Assembly: GCA_945868555.1 (NCBI GenBank)
Contig: CAMBMC010000043.1
Span: 1 to 12,680 of the forward strand
Length of the DNA: 12,680 nt
Origin: Chitinophaga pinensis
Lineage (GTDB): Bacteria > Bacteroidota > Bacteroidia > Flavobacteriales_D > Crocinitomicaceae
Direction of reading: 5' to 3'
Positions 1-7,254 of the stretch are shown here, one piece after another. How positions within the stretch are numbered: position 1 is the first letter of the stretch; every line of letters starts with the position of its first letter. Made by a program: the position numbers and the translations under genes. The notes below the pieces were generated by a model. It saw nothing but the letters and a program-made list of their open reading frames with translations. It was not told where the DNA came from and ran no database searches.

Positions 1-978
1 AAGACCATTGCTATGTTGGCAATTTACTTTACGCCATTTGTGTTGATGATGACCGTTGTAGAAAACTATTGGTTGATTATGTTGCTTTGGGTAATCATGG
101 GATTTGGAATGGCCGGTATTGGTCTTTCTGTCATGCACGATGCCAATCATGGTGCGTATTCAAGCAAGGAATGGGTGAATAAACTTGTCGGAAATGTGAT
201 GATTTTCTTGGGGGGCAGTGATGTAAACTGGAGAATCCAACACAACATCTTGCACCACACCTATACAAACATTACAGGTATGGATGAAGACCTAAACCCA
301 GGCCCAGTATTGCGATTTTCTCCGCACGAAAAACGCAGAAAATTTCATAAATTTCAGCATATTTATGCGTGGTTCTTTTACGGCCTGATGACATTGCTTT
401 GGTTCGTGTCGAAAGATTACAATCAAGCAGTACGTTACAAGAAAATGGGGTTGATTGGTACACAGAAAATAACTTTTGCGAAGCATTTAGCCGTTTTAAT
501 CGTAAACAAAGTAGTGTATGCCGCAGTTTTTATCGCGTTGCCAATTTATTTTGTGCCTGCACCATGGTGGTTTGTTATTCTTGGGTTTTTAGCAAGTCAC
601 TTTGTGGCTGGATTAACGCTTGCAAGCATCTTCCAACCAGCGCATGTTGTTCCTGTTTCGGAATACCCAATGCCGGATGATTCTGGTAACATTCAAGCGG
701 ACTGGGCGGTAAATCAATTGTACAATACGGCAAACTTCGCTCCTGGAGCGCGTTTGTTCTCATGGTATGTTGGCGGATTAAATTACCAAGTAGAACACCA
801 TTTGTTTCCAAACATTTGTCACGTACACTACAGAAAATTGTCGAAGATTGTGCGCGAGACGGCTGCAGAATACCAGCTGCCCTACCATTCTTACAAGACC
901 TTTGTTTCTGCATTGAGTGAGCACACTAGAATGTTGTACCGCTTGGGCCGTTACGATAATGCGCCAGCCATTCATTAA
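1..978 (+). CDS. Membrane fatty acid desaturase (acyl-CoA/front-end type), 5' end cut by window
   Basis: Integral-membrane di-iron desaturase that would introduce a double bond into an acyl chain (PF00487 family). The reading frame is open from base 1, so the true start lies outside the window. The first ATG at base 13 is internal, and roughly 40 residues are missing compared with typical bacterial members. Counting from that ATG, the three histidine boxes are HDANH (42-46), HNILHH (77-82) and QVEHH (259-263). The Q-x-x-H-H third box and the WRIQHN..HHTYTN context resemble Delta-5/Delta-6 and bacterial linoleoyl-CoA desaturases. Hydrophobic stretches lie near 1-40, 118-132 and 160-205. No cytochrome b5 domain is visible in the part present. 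The gene ends 5 bp before the MmcQ-like gene, which suggests cotranscription. Family assignment is firm; regiospecificity and substrate are not predictable. Confidence 0.93.
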   Translation, partial: KTIAMLAIYFTPFVLMMTVVENYWLIMLLWVIMGFGMAGIGLSVMHDANHGAYSSKEWVNKLVGNVMIFLGGSDVNWRIQHNILHHTYTNITGMDEDLNPGPVLRFSPHEKRRKFHKFQHIYAWFFYGLMTLLWFVSKDYNQAVRYKKMGLIGTQKITFAKHLAVLIVNKVVYAAVFIALPIYFVPAPWWFVILGFLASHFVAGLTLASIFQPAHVVPVSEYPMPDDSGNIQADWAVNQLYNTANFAPGARLFSWYVGGLNYQVEHHLFPNICHVHYRKLSKIVRETAAEYQLPYHSYKTFVSALSEHTRMLYRLGRYDNAPAIH

Positions 979-983
979 GTAAA

Positions 984-1337
984 ATGAACCTTGAGTCATA
1001 CAGAGTATATTGTTTGGCGAAAAAAGGAGTAACGGAGCATTTTCCTTTTGATCAAAAAACCTTGGTCTTTAAAGTCTGCGATAAAATGTTCGCTCTAGCC
1101 GATGTGGATGATTTTACAGGCGTAAATCTAAAGGCAAATCCTGAATATGCGATTGAATTGAGGGAGTCCTATGCTGGAATCCAACCTGGTTGGCATATGA
1201 GCAAAACGCATTGGAACACGGTTTCTGTGAATAGTGATGTTCCGGACAGTCTGTTTTTTAGTCTCATTGACCATTCGTATCAATGCATCATCGATTCCCT
1301 TTCTAAAAAAGCGCGCCTTGAGTTTGAGATGGGATAA
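984..1337 (+). CDS. MmcQ/YjbR family protein
   Basis: A 117-residue protein of the MmcQ/YjbR family (PF04237, CyaY-like fold), whose members are often annotated as DNA-binding but whose cellular role is poorly defined. Features seen are the N-terminal LxxYRVYCLAKKGVTEHFPFD segment, a central KVCDKMFAL strand, KANPEYAIELR, a PGWHMSKTHWNTV stretch (about residues 68-80), and a C-terminal helix beginning LIDHSYQCII. The length is normal for the family. The ATG lies 5 bp after the desaturase stop. The 3' end overlaps the next gene, so the three genes probably form one transcription unit. Nothing links it functionally to the desaturase beyond position. Confidence 0.88.
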   Translation: MNLESYRVYCLAKKGVTEHFPFDQKTLVFKVCDKMFALADVDDFTGVNLKANPEYAIELRESYAGIQPGWHMSKTHWNTVSVNSDVPDSLFFSLIDHSYQCIIDSLSKKARLEFEMG

Positions 1338-1698
1338 ATACCTGTGGGCGGTGCGTTTGGCAAAAACGCGTTCGCATGCCGTTGAATTGATTTCAAAAGG
1401 TAGAGTACAAGTAAATGGAGTGAGCGTTAAACCATCGCGTGAACCCAAGGTGGGCGATCTTCTATCCATTTCCCATAACACAGCGTCGTTTACGTATTCC
1501 GTTGTTCAGCTTTTAGAAAAGCGCGTGGGTCCAAAATTGGTTGCTGATTATCTTTTGGATACAACAACCGACGAAGAGCGCGAAAAGTTGCGTCAATACC
1601 AATTGGCACAAAATGCCTATAGACAATTCGGAACAGGCAAGCCTTCGAAGAAAGACCGCCGAGATCTAGATGATTTTATGACCGACTGGGAAGAATAA
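1324..1698 (+). CDS. S4-domain RNA-binding protein (Hsp15/RlbA-like)
   Basis: Small S4-type RNA-binding protein related to Hsp15, which in E. coli binds 50S subunits carrying stalled nascent chains. The S4 domain spans about residues 2-50 (RWDKYLWAVRLAKTRS, then SKGRVQVNG and KVGDLLSI). It is followed by a charged tail with KPSKKDRRDLDDF near the end. I prefer the TTG at 1324 as start because it gives M-R-W-D-K-Y-L-W, the usual beginning of the family, and 124 residues. A TTG at 1318 is also possible. The in-frame ATGs at 1234 and 1237 would add an N-terminal extension unlike the family and overlap the upstream gene by about 100 bp. With the TTG start the gene overlaps the MmcQ stop (1335-1337) by 14 bp, a typical translational-coupling arrangement. 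Confidence 0.87.
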   Translation: MRWDKYLWAVRLAKTRSHAVELISKGRVQVNGVSVKPSREPKVGDLLSISHNTASFTYSVVQLLEKRVGPKLVADYLLDTTTDEEREKLRQYQLAQNAYRQFGTGKPSKKDRRDLDDFMTDWEE

Positions 1699-1785
1699 AC
1701 CACTCCTGCTGTAACTTTTTGGTAGAATCAGGGTCTTATCCCACAAAAGTGTAAAAATGCGCTTAAATCAAATAAAAACAAGAGT

Positions 1786-2604
1786 ATGAAAAAGACGACG
1801 ATAGTGCTTTGTATGGTTTCACTTCATGCATTTGCACAAAAGGAGGAGACAAAGCGGGATACCACACGCATGAACATGGGAAAAGTAGAAATTATTCTCA
1901 TCGACCATTCTGATGAAGCGGCATTGGACACCATTGATGCAGCGCCAGGAGATTCAAAAGAAGATAAAGCCTTTGAGGCGCATTGGGCTGGATTGGACAT
2001 GGGCTTTATGGTACTTTTAAACGATCAGTTCAATCAAGCTTTTGGCACTAGTGATTATTTGAAAAATGACATCGGCCGATCGATGGTATGGAACTTAAAT
2101 ATTTTTGAGCATAAATTTCCTATAGCAAAAGAATACTTAGGAATTACAACTGGGTTAGGTTTTAGCTTTACGCAAGTGGCATTCCGAAATAATTATGTGG
2201 CTACGGTTGAATTTAATAATGAGGGTGGAGGAGATCTTGTCGCTTACCAAGATACGTTGATTAACTACACAAAAAACAAATTGAAAGCCACGTATTTGAC
2301 CGTCCCTTTATTGCTAGAATTCAACAGCAATGCAGATGCAGACAAGTCTTTTTATGTTGCCGCAGGTGTTGTGGGAGGCGTGAAAATTGGCTCACGCTAC
2401 AAAAGAGCCTATGATGATGGAAAAAATGTAGAGTCGGTGCAGAAGGGTCAGTTTGGTTTGCAAACGTTTAGATTAGATGGAACAGTGCGCATTGGATACG
2501 GAAGCTGGGGAGCATTCGCTAGCTATGGATTGCTACCGTTGTTCTACACAACAAACAACCCACAGGCGAATCCATTGATCTTTGGATTGACATTGAACTT
2601 CTAA
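1786..2604 (+). CDS. Outer-membrane beta-barrel protein (PorT/porin-like)
   Basis: A 272-residue secreted protein. Residues 1-18 form a signal peptide (basic MKK, hydrophobic core, cleavage after AFAQ). An acidic linker follows (about 19-65). From about residue 66 there are alternating amphipathic strands (GLDMGFMVLL, YLGITTGLGFSFTQV, KATYLTVPLLLEF, SFYVAAGVVGGVKIG, TVRIGYGSWGAFASYGL) and a C-terminal strand ending in Phe (LIFGLTLNF), as expected of Bam-assembled barrels. This matches the outer-membrane beta-barrel family common in Bacteroidota (PorT-like, PF13568). Its cargo or role cannot be read from the sequence. It is separated from the upstream cluster by 87 bp and followed by its own terminator, so it is probably monocistronic. 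Confidence 0.8.
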   Translation: MKKTTIVLCMVSLHAFAQKEETKRDTTRMNMGKVEIILIDHSDEAALDTIDAAPGDSKEDKAFEAHWAGLDMGFMVLLNDQFNQAFGTSDYLKNDIGRSMVWNLNIFEHKFPIAKEYLGITTGLGFSFTQVAFRNNYVATVEFNNEGGGDLVAYQDTLINYTKNKLKATYLTVPLLLEFNSNADADKSFYVAAGVVGGVKIGSRYKRAYDDGKNVESVQKGQFGLQTFRLDGTVRIGYGSWGAFASYGLLPLFYTTNNPQANPLIFGLTLNF

Positions 2605-2625
2605 GCTTAAGTTTTATTGATAAGT

Positions 2626-2655
2626 AAAAGGCGGTCAATTTGGCCGTCTTTTTTT
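2626..2655 (+). terminator. Rho-independent terminator after the beta-barrel gene
   Basis: The hairpin arms GGCGGTC (2630-2636) and GGCCGTC (2642-2648) pair over 7 bp including two G-U pairs, with loop AATTT. Seven T residues (2649-2655) follow, and an A-run precedes the stem. It lies 21 bp past the stop at 2604. Confidence 0.8.
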
Positions 2656-2730
2656 GTGTCTAGTAAGAGGGTTTGCGAGTGCAATGAACGATGGTTTACT
2701 CTTTGTATAATGTATTCATCTAAGGTGCAC

Positions 2731-2765
2731 AAAAAAAAGGGGCGAACATCACTGTTCGCCCCTTT
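2731..2765 (-). terminator. Strong rho-independent terminator after the PA-domain T9SS gene
   Basis: Perfect 13-bp stem (2736-2748 with 2753-2765, core GGGGCGAACA) with loop TCAC. On the minus strand it is followed by eight T residues (A-run 2731-2738 on plus). It sits 18 bp beyond the stop of the leftward gene at 2784. The flanking A and T runs could also let it act on rightward transcripts, backing up the terminator at 2626-2655. Confidence 0.88.
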
Positions 2766-2783
2766 CGTTATCCAATGAATGGA

Positions 2784-4541
2784 TTATCTTTTTACAACAT
2801 TGAATTGTGATGTTTTACCATCCTCAAGAACAACATTGAACACATATACACCAGCTTCAAGGGAAGCGATATTGATTTGTACTTTTCCATTTACAAGGTT
2901 GATTGCGTTAGAGAACGCCACTTTACCAGCAACATCAGTTACAGTAAGTGAAGCAGTTCCTTCAGCTTGCATAGAAACAGTTACAACATCAGTAGCAGGG
3001 TTAGGATAAGCAACACCTTCCAATGTCGTTTCTTCAATTCCTTGCTCAGAAGCATCGAATACATTCACCGCCATTGCAGAGATTGCATCAGCACCAAATC
3101 CTGAGGCGAACCATGCAGCATCACTCTCGTTTGGAGAGATTGGTTGCAAGTAGTATGCTTCGTTCCATGTGTAGTTTGTTTTCGTGTCGTGACCAAGGTA
3201 AATGCTCAAGTTTACCGTTTGAGCACATGCTAAATAACGCGCACCATCTTCAAGAACTACTGGAGTATCGAATGCACCGTAAACAGTTTCACCTTGAAGG
3301 TCTCCAGGGAAGTAGTAGAATCCAGAACCAACTGAAGTCAACGCTGTAAATGCAAGCGCAGCATCGTTCAAGTCAACAAATGGATCGTCCCAACGGTACA
3401 AGTACAACGCGATTTCTTCACCTGTAAGCAAAACACCAGAAGTTGCCGCTGTAGATGCAGAGAAATAAACACCATTCACACCGATGCGGCTAGCGTTAGG
3501 ATCGCTAATCATCATACACGTAGAGAATGTTTGGTTGTTAGTAGACGGGCGGTATCCGTTGTTTGATACAGGGTGATTGGTTGTAGCATCAAGCAAAGAG
3601 TATGAAAGAATGGAGTCAGATACCGTGAAGTCAGAACTTACAGCGTTATCAGCAGCATAGTCATCAGCACCAGACAAAGACAATGTGTAAGACACAGTGT
3701 ATCGTCCATCAGCGTAAGTTGGCAACGAGAAATCAGGGAAAGAGTAAGCACCACCAGGGAATACATCTACTGTATCTCCTGATTGCATTGGAGAAGTAAT
3801 AGTTACGGTGTTGTTGTAAACAGTAGCGCCTGAAGGATCAGTTACTGTAGCGTTTACTGTAGCGTTTGATTGTGCAACTGAACCCCAGTTTACCACCTCA
3901 GTACCAATAGCAAAGCTAAATTCGGTATTGTCTTGAGCCAATAATGAAGAGACACCAGAATATTTAGAGATCAAAGAAGTTCCTGCTGAAATCCCACCAT
4001 CGTTTGCATACAAACCAGCTTTATTCCCGATAAATACAGAAACAGGTCCGCTAGCCATTTGGTCAATCATCGTTTGTCCATCTGTGCTTGTTACCATCAC
4101 ACAAGGGATAGTTACGCTCGCTCCAGAAGCACCAGCCCCCATTGCGATAACTGCAGGGTCACGGTTGACAACGATTACACCGATAGCTCCAGCATTTTGA
4201 GCTTCCAATGCTTTCAAACCGAACTCACATGTGTTACGACGAATAACACAAATTTTTCCTGCGTAAGCATTTGGCAATGATGGGTTGCATCCTTCTTCTG
4301 AAAGGTTGTTTCCGTAAGTTGCGTTTGTTCCAGGAGTCCCGTCATTTACCATGATTAACTCACCAGTGATGAAAGTTCCAGGGATTAAAAAGTCTGGTGT
4401 TCCCCAACCGTCTGCGGGTCCCGACCATGTGAAATCATAGTTGCCTGCAATGTTTGCGGGTGACTGCACCGCACAAATCACTTGTGCCTGCGACAGTAAC
4501 GCCGACCCGACAACGGCAATTGTTAGTAATAATTTTTTCAT
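2784..4541 (-). CDS. Secreted PA-domain protein with T9SS type A sorting domain
   Basis: A 585-residue exported protein. Residues 1-20 are a signal peptide (MKKLLLTIAV...LLSQAQ). Residues about 55-175 resemble a protease-associated (PA) domain: KICVIRRNTCEFGLKALEAQ, AGAIGVIVVNRD, then SVTIPCVMVTSTDGQTMID. Residues about 205-310 look like a beta-sandwich stretch (NATVNATVTDPSGATVYNN...). Residues about 311-500 form a further beta-rich region of unknown type. Residues about 503-585 are a T9SS C-terminal sorting domain (AYPNPATDVVTV, LTVTDVAGKV, LEAGVYVFNVV, ending in KR). PA domains usually accompany proteases, but no HExxH, catalytic Ser triad or other protease motif was seen, so it is not called an enzyme. 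It probably crosses the outer membrane through T9SS and is surface-attached or released. It has its own terminator and is not part of the sdh operon. Confidence 0.82.
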   Translation of the reverse strand: MKKLLLTIAVVGSALLSQAQVICAVQSPANIAGNYDFTWSGPADGWGTPDFLIPGTFITGELIMVNDGTPGTNATYGNNLSEEGCNPSLPNAYAGKICVIRRNTCEFGLKALEAQNAGAIGVIVVNRDPAVIAMGAGASGASVTIPCVMVTSTDGQTMIDQMASGPVSVFIGNKAGLYANDGGISAGTSLISKYSGVSSLLAQDNTEFSFAIGTEVVNWGSVAQSNATVNATVTDPSGATVYNNTVTITSPMQSGDTVDVFPGGAYSFPDFSLPTYADGRYTVSYTLSLSGADDYAADNAVSSDFTVSDSILSYSLLDATTNHPVSNNGYRPSTNNQTFSTCMMISDPNASRIGVNGVYFSASTAATSGVLLTGEEIALYLYRWDDPFVDLNDAALAFTALTSVGSGFYYFPGDLQGETVYGAFDTPVVLEDGARYLACAQTVNLSIYLGHDTKTNYTWNEAYYLQPISPNESDAAWFASGFGADAISAMAVNVFDASEQGIEETTLEGVAYPNPATDVVTVSMQAEGTASLTVTDVAGKVAFSNAINLVNGKVQINIASLEAGVYVFNVVLEDGKTSQFNVVKR

Positions 4542-4635
4542 ACGAGTTTTATATTAGTTTTTACGAATGTAAAACAAAATAATAAATGTTTGGCACGAAT
4601 ACGATGATTTTCGAGCGTTTGAAAGCAATAATCAT

Positions 4636-4659
4636 AAAAAAGTCCACCAAAGGCGGACT
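4636..4659 (-). terminator. Rho-independent terminator of the sdh operon
   Basis: Arms 4641-4648 and 4652-4659 pair over 8 bp with an AAA loop on plus. Read on the minus strand the single mismatch becomes a G-U pair (AGTCCGCC/GGTGGACT), and six T residues follow (A-run 4636-4641 on plus). It lies 24 bp past the sdhB stop, and the next leftward gene starts about 95 bp further on. Confidence 0.82.
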
Positions 4660-4683
4660 ATTAAAAAATGATTGTTACTGTTT

Positions 4684-5448
4684 TTATTCTTCGGTTACGA
4701 TGGCCTTGAGGTATTCCCGGTTCATGCGCGCGATGTTTTCAATCGAAATACCTTTCGGACATTCCACTTCACATGCACCAGTATTCGTGCAATTTCCGAA
4801 TCCTTCTTCGTCCATTTGACGCACCATGTTCAAAACGCGTTGTTGCGCTTCAACCTTTCCTTGTGGTAAAAGTGCATATTGTGATACTTTTGCTCCAACA
4901 AATAACATAGCTGATCCGTTTTTACACGATGCGACACACGCTCCACAACCGATACACGCTGCCGCTTCAAATGCCTTATCTGCATCTGCTTTTGGTATTG
5001 GCGTTGCATTGGCGTCAATGGTACGTCCAGATGTGTTTACAGAAACAAATCCTCCTGCTTGTTGAATGCGGTCAAAAGCACTGCGGTCAACAACCAAGTC
5101 TTTGATTACAGGGAACGCGCGAGATCTCCATGGTTCTACATAAATCGTTTCACCGTCTTTGAAGGTCCGCATGTGCAATTGACATGTGGTTACACCTCTA
5201 TCTGGTCCGTGTGCACGCCCGTTGATATACAAGGAACAACTTCCACAAATACCTTCTCGGCAATCGTGGTCAAATGCGACTGGATTCTTGCGTTCGTTAA
5301 TGAGTTGCTCATTCAACTGATCCAACATTTCCAAAAACGAACTGTCTGTTGAAACATTGTTCAAGCCGTATGTTTCTAAAGCACCCTTGGTTGTGCCATT
5401 TTTCTGACGCCAGATCTTAAGGGTGATATTGATGAATTTTGATGCCAT
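4684..5448 (-). CDS. sdhB: Succinate dehydrogenase/fumarate reductase iron-sulfur subunit
   Basis: A 254-residue iron-sulfur subunit that carries electrons from the flavoprotein to the membrane quinone site. The [2Fe-2S] ligands are visible in DCREGICGSC (C63, C68, C71) and TTCQL (C89). The second domain has CIGCGACVASC (C165, C168, C171, C175) and C-x5-C-x3-CP (C220, C226, C230), which is the canonical set for the [4Fe-4S] and [3Fe-4S] clusters. Length and motif spacing are normal, so the subunit looks fully functional although the adjacent sdhA is broken as given. It lies 78 bp downstream of sdhA, with a repeat hairpin in the gap, and is the last gene before the operon terminator. Confidence 0.97.
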   Translation of the reverse strand: MASKFINITLKIWRQKNGTTKGALETYGLNNVSTDSSFLEMLDQLNEQLINERKNPVAFDHDCREGICGSCSLYINGRAHGPDRGVTTCQLHMRTFKDGETIYVEPWRSRAFPVIKDLVVDRSAFDRIQQAGGFVSVNTSGRTIDANATPIPKADADKAFEAAACIGCGACVASCKNGSAMLFVGAKVSQYALLPQGKVEAQQRVLNMVRQMDEEGFGNCTNTGACEVECPKGISIENIARMNREYLKAIVTEE

Positions 5449-5458
5449 GTCTTTTTAA

Positions 5459-5529
5459 GTTACTAGTTACAAGTGACTAGTTACGAATTACGAGTCAATG
5501 GGTAACTCGTAATTCGTAACTTGTAATTA
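5459..5529. repeat. Inverted heptad-repeat hairpin between sdhA and sdhB
   Basis: The left part consists of five 7-bp units of the form RTTACNA, with one degenerate copy (5459-5493). The right part has four units of the complementary form GTAAYTN (5502-5529). Together they form a perfect 17-bp stem (5479-5495 with 5505-5521) and a 9-nt loop. The last unit runs into the sdhA stop codon (TTA at 5527-5529 on plus). There is no T-run on the minus side, so it is not a standard terminator. It could modulate or process the sdhA-sdhB transcript, or simply be a dispersed intergenic repeat. Confidence 0.8.
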
Positions 5530-7227
5530 TTTATAGTTTCGCGCTGCGATTTTAATGAATTCGTAATTCAATGCTTCTTTGTGAAGTTCTTCCTGACGAA
5601 TGTCATCACCCTTGTATTCCCAGGCGCTAACAATTTTAAAGTTCTCGTCGTCACGAAGGGTTTCACCCTCTGCGTCTTGGTATTCTTCACGGAAGTGACC
5701 TCCACATGATTCGTTGCGTTGAAGGCCGTCTTGCGCCATCAATTGACCAAGCTCGATCAAGTCAGCCACACGTATTGCCTTTTCCAATTCTGGATTCAAC
5801 TCGTCAGCACTTCCTGGTACGAATACATCTTTACGGAATTCCGTGCGAAGGGCTTCAATCTCCGCAATTGCTTCTTTAAGGCCTTGTTCACTTCTGCCCA
5901 TTCCGACTTTATTCCACATAATGAGACCGAGTCGTTTGTGGAAGGAGTCCACGGATTTTGTTCCGTTGTTGTTCAAGAAGGTGTTGATTTGGTCGCGTAC
6001 ATTCTTTTCAGCCTCGTCAAATTCTGCAGAATCTGTTGAAATTTTCCCTGTACGGATTTCATCCGCCAAATAATTAGAAACTGTGTAAGGCAAAACAAAA
6101 TACCCGTCCGCTAGTCCTTGCATCAATGCCGAAGCACCAAGTCTGTTCGCTCCGTGATCCGAAAAGTTTGCTTCTCCTGCTACAAAACATCCAGGAATGG
6201 TACTTTGCAAATTATAGTCAACCCAAACGCCACCCATGGTGTAGTGAACGGCAGGATAAATTTTCATTGGTGTTTCGTACGGATTTTCATCGGTGATTTT
6301 TTCGTACATCTGGAAGAGGTTTCCGTATTTCTCTTCTATCCATTTTTTTCCAAGCTCAAGAATTTTTTCGTCACTTGGGGCATGGTCGCCTTGACCAAAA
6401 GCCGCCTGTTTTCCTTTAGAATAAATTTCTGAAGAGAAGTCAAGGTAAACGCCCTCATTTGTGTTATTTGCCTCAATTCCGTATCCAGCATCGCAACGTT
6501 CTTTCGCCGCTCTTGATGCTACGTCACGAGGAACAAGGTTCCCAAAGGCAGGATACCTTCTTTCTAAGAAATAATCGCGGTCATCTTCTGCGATTTGTGT
6601 AGGCTTCATTTTTCCAGCACGAATTGCTTCAGCATCCTCTTTTTTCTTTGGCACCCAAATTCTTCCTGAGTTACGCAACGATTCCGACATCAAGGTCAGT
6701 TTCGATTGATTAGTTCCGTGAACAGGAATACATGTCGGGTGAATTTGAACGAAGCATGGATTCGCAAACAATGCTCCTCGCTTGTGTGTTTTCCATGCCG
6801 CAGTGACGTTGCTTCCCATAGCGTTGGTGGACAAGAAATACACATTTCCGTATCCTCCAGATGCAATGATCACGGCATGCGCTGAGTGGCGCTCGATTTC
6901 ACCAGTCACGAGATTTCTCGCTATGATTCCACGTGCTTTGCCATCTACTTTCACCAAGTCAAGCATTTCGTGGCGGTGGTACATCTTTACATGTCCAACA
7001 CCGATTTGACGCGATAATGCCGAATAAGCACCCAACAACAACTGTTGTCCTGTTTGACCAGCCGCGTAGAATGTACGCTGTACCTGTGTTCCACCGAATG
7101 AACGGTTGTCCAACAATCCGCCGTATTCACGCGCAAAAGGAACACCTTGAGCGACACATTGGTCGATGATGTTTCCAGAAACTTCATCGACCAATGTGTC
7201 GCTCAAGGTGTTCCTTGAGCGACACAT
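5527..7227 (-). CDS. sdhA: SdhA C-terminal fragment (capping and helical domains)
   Basis: A 566-codon frame carrying the rest of the flavoprotein. Its first ATG (7225-7227) lies inside the insertion, and the first 14 residues (MCRSRNTLSDTLVD) are read from the inverted copy, so they do not belong to SdhA. Genuine sequence begins at EVSGNIIDQ. The catalytic PRDVASRAA, VHYTMGGVWVDY and GEANFSDHGANRLGASAL motifs are intact. The start overlaps the stop of the upstream fragment by 25 bp, so coupled reinitiation is conceivable, but the product would lack the FAD-binding loop and covalent His. Confidence 0.82.
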   Translation of the reverse strand: MCRSRNTLSDTLVDEVSGNIIDQCVAQGVPFAREYGGLLDNRSFGGTQVQRTFYAAGQTGQQLLLGAYSALSRQIGVGHVKMYHRHEMLDLVKVDGKARGIIARNLVTGEIERHSAHAVIIASGGYGNVYFLSTNAMGSNVTAAWKTHKRGALFANPCFVQIHPTCIPVHGTNQSKLTLMSESLRNSGRIWVPKKKEDAEAIRAGKMKPTQIAEDDRDYFLERRYPAFGNLVPRDVASRAAKERCDAGYGIEANNTNEGVYLDFSSEIYSKGKQAAFGQGDHAPSDEKILELGKKWIEEKYGNLFQMYEKITDENPYETPMKIYPAVHYTMGGVWVDYNLQSTIPGCFVAGEANFSDHGANRLGASALMQGLADGYFVLPYTVSNYLADEIRTGKISTDSAEFDEAEKNVRDQINTFLNNNGTKSVDSFHKRLGLIMWNKVGMGRSEQGLKEAIAEIEALRTEFRKDVFVPGSADELNPELEKAIRVADLIELGQLMAQDGLQRNESCGGHFREEYQDAEGETLRDDENFKIVSAWEYKGDDIRQEELHKEALNYEFIKIAARNYK

Positions 7228-7254
7228 TGGTCGATGATGTTTCCAGAAACTTCA
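7137..7254. repeat. Direct-inverted-direct repeat inside sdhA (fold-back duplication)
   Basis: Two identical 42-bp direct copies (7145-7186 and 7213-7254) enclose a 26-bp segment (7187-7212) that is the exact reverse complement of 7141-7166. Counting shared bases, 7137-7169 and 7184-7216 form a perfect 33-bp inverted repeat with a 14-nt loop. In addition, 7184-7208 and 7213-7237 form a second perfect 25-bp stem with a 4-nt loop. Microhomologies mark both turning points: TCA (7184-7186) and CCTT (7213-7216). One 42-bp copy plus the 26-bp spacer is the 68-bp excess that breaks sdhA. Confidence 0.97.

Noticed and set aside
1234..1323. ATG start at 1234 for the S4-domain gene
   Set aside because: It overlaps most of the 3' end of the MmcQ gene and adds residues foreign to the Hsp15-like family.
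3023..3349. Open frames antisense to the PA-domain, sdhB and sdhA genes
   Set aside because: They are opposite-strand shadows of well-supported genes, with composition typical of antisense translation.
5459..5529. Terminator between sdhA and sdhB
   Set aside because: The stem is strong but has no T-run on the minus strand, and sdhB has no obvious promoter of its own, so readthrough is more likely.
7137..7216. Invertible promoter or switch flanked by the 33-bp inverted repeat
   Set aside because: Inverting the 14-nt loop between the arms would not change the frame or move a promoter, and no recombinase gene is nearby. The structure is explained better by template switching.
7141..7254. Insertion sequence or MITE in sdhA
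   Set aside because: Every inserted base is derived from immediately adjacent sdhA sequence. There are no foreign ends and no target duplication beyond the copied segment itself.
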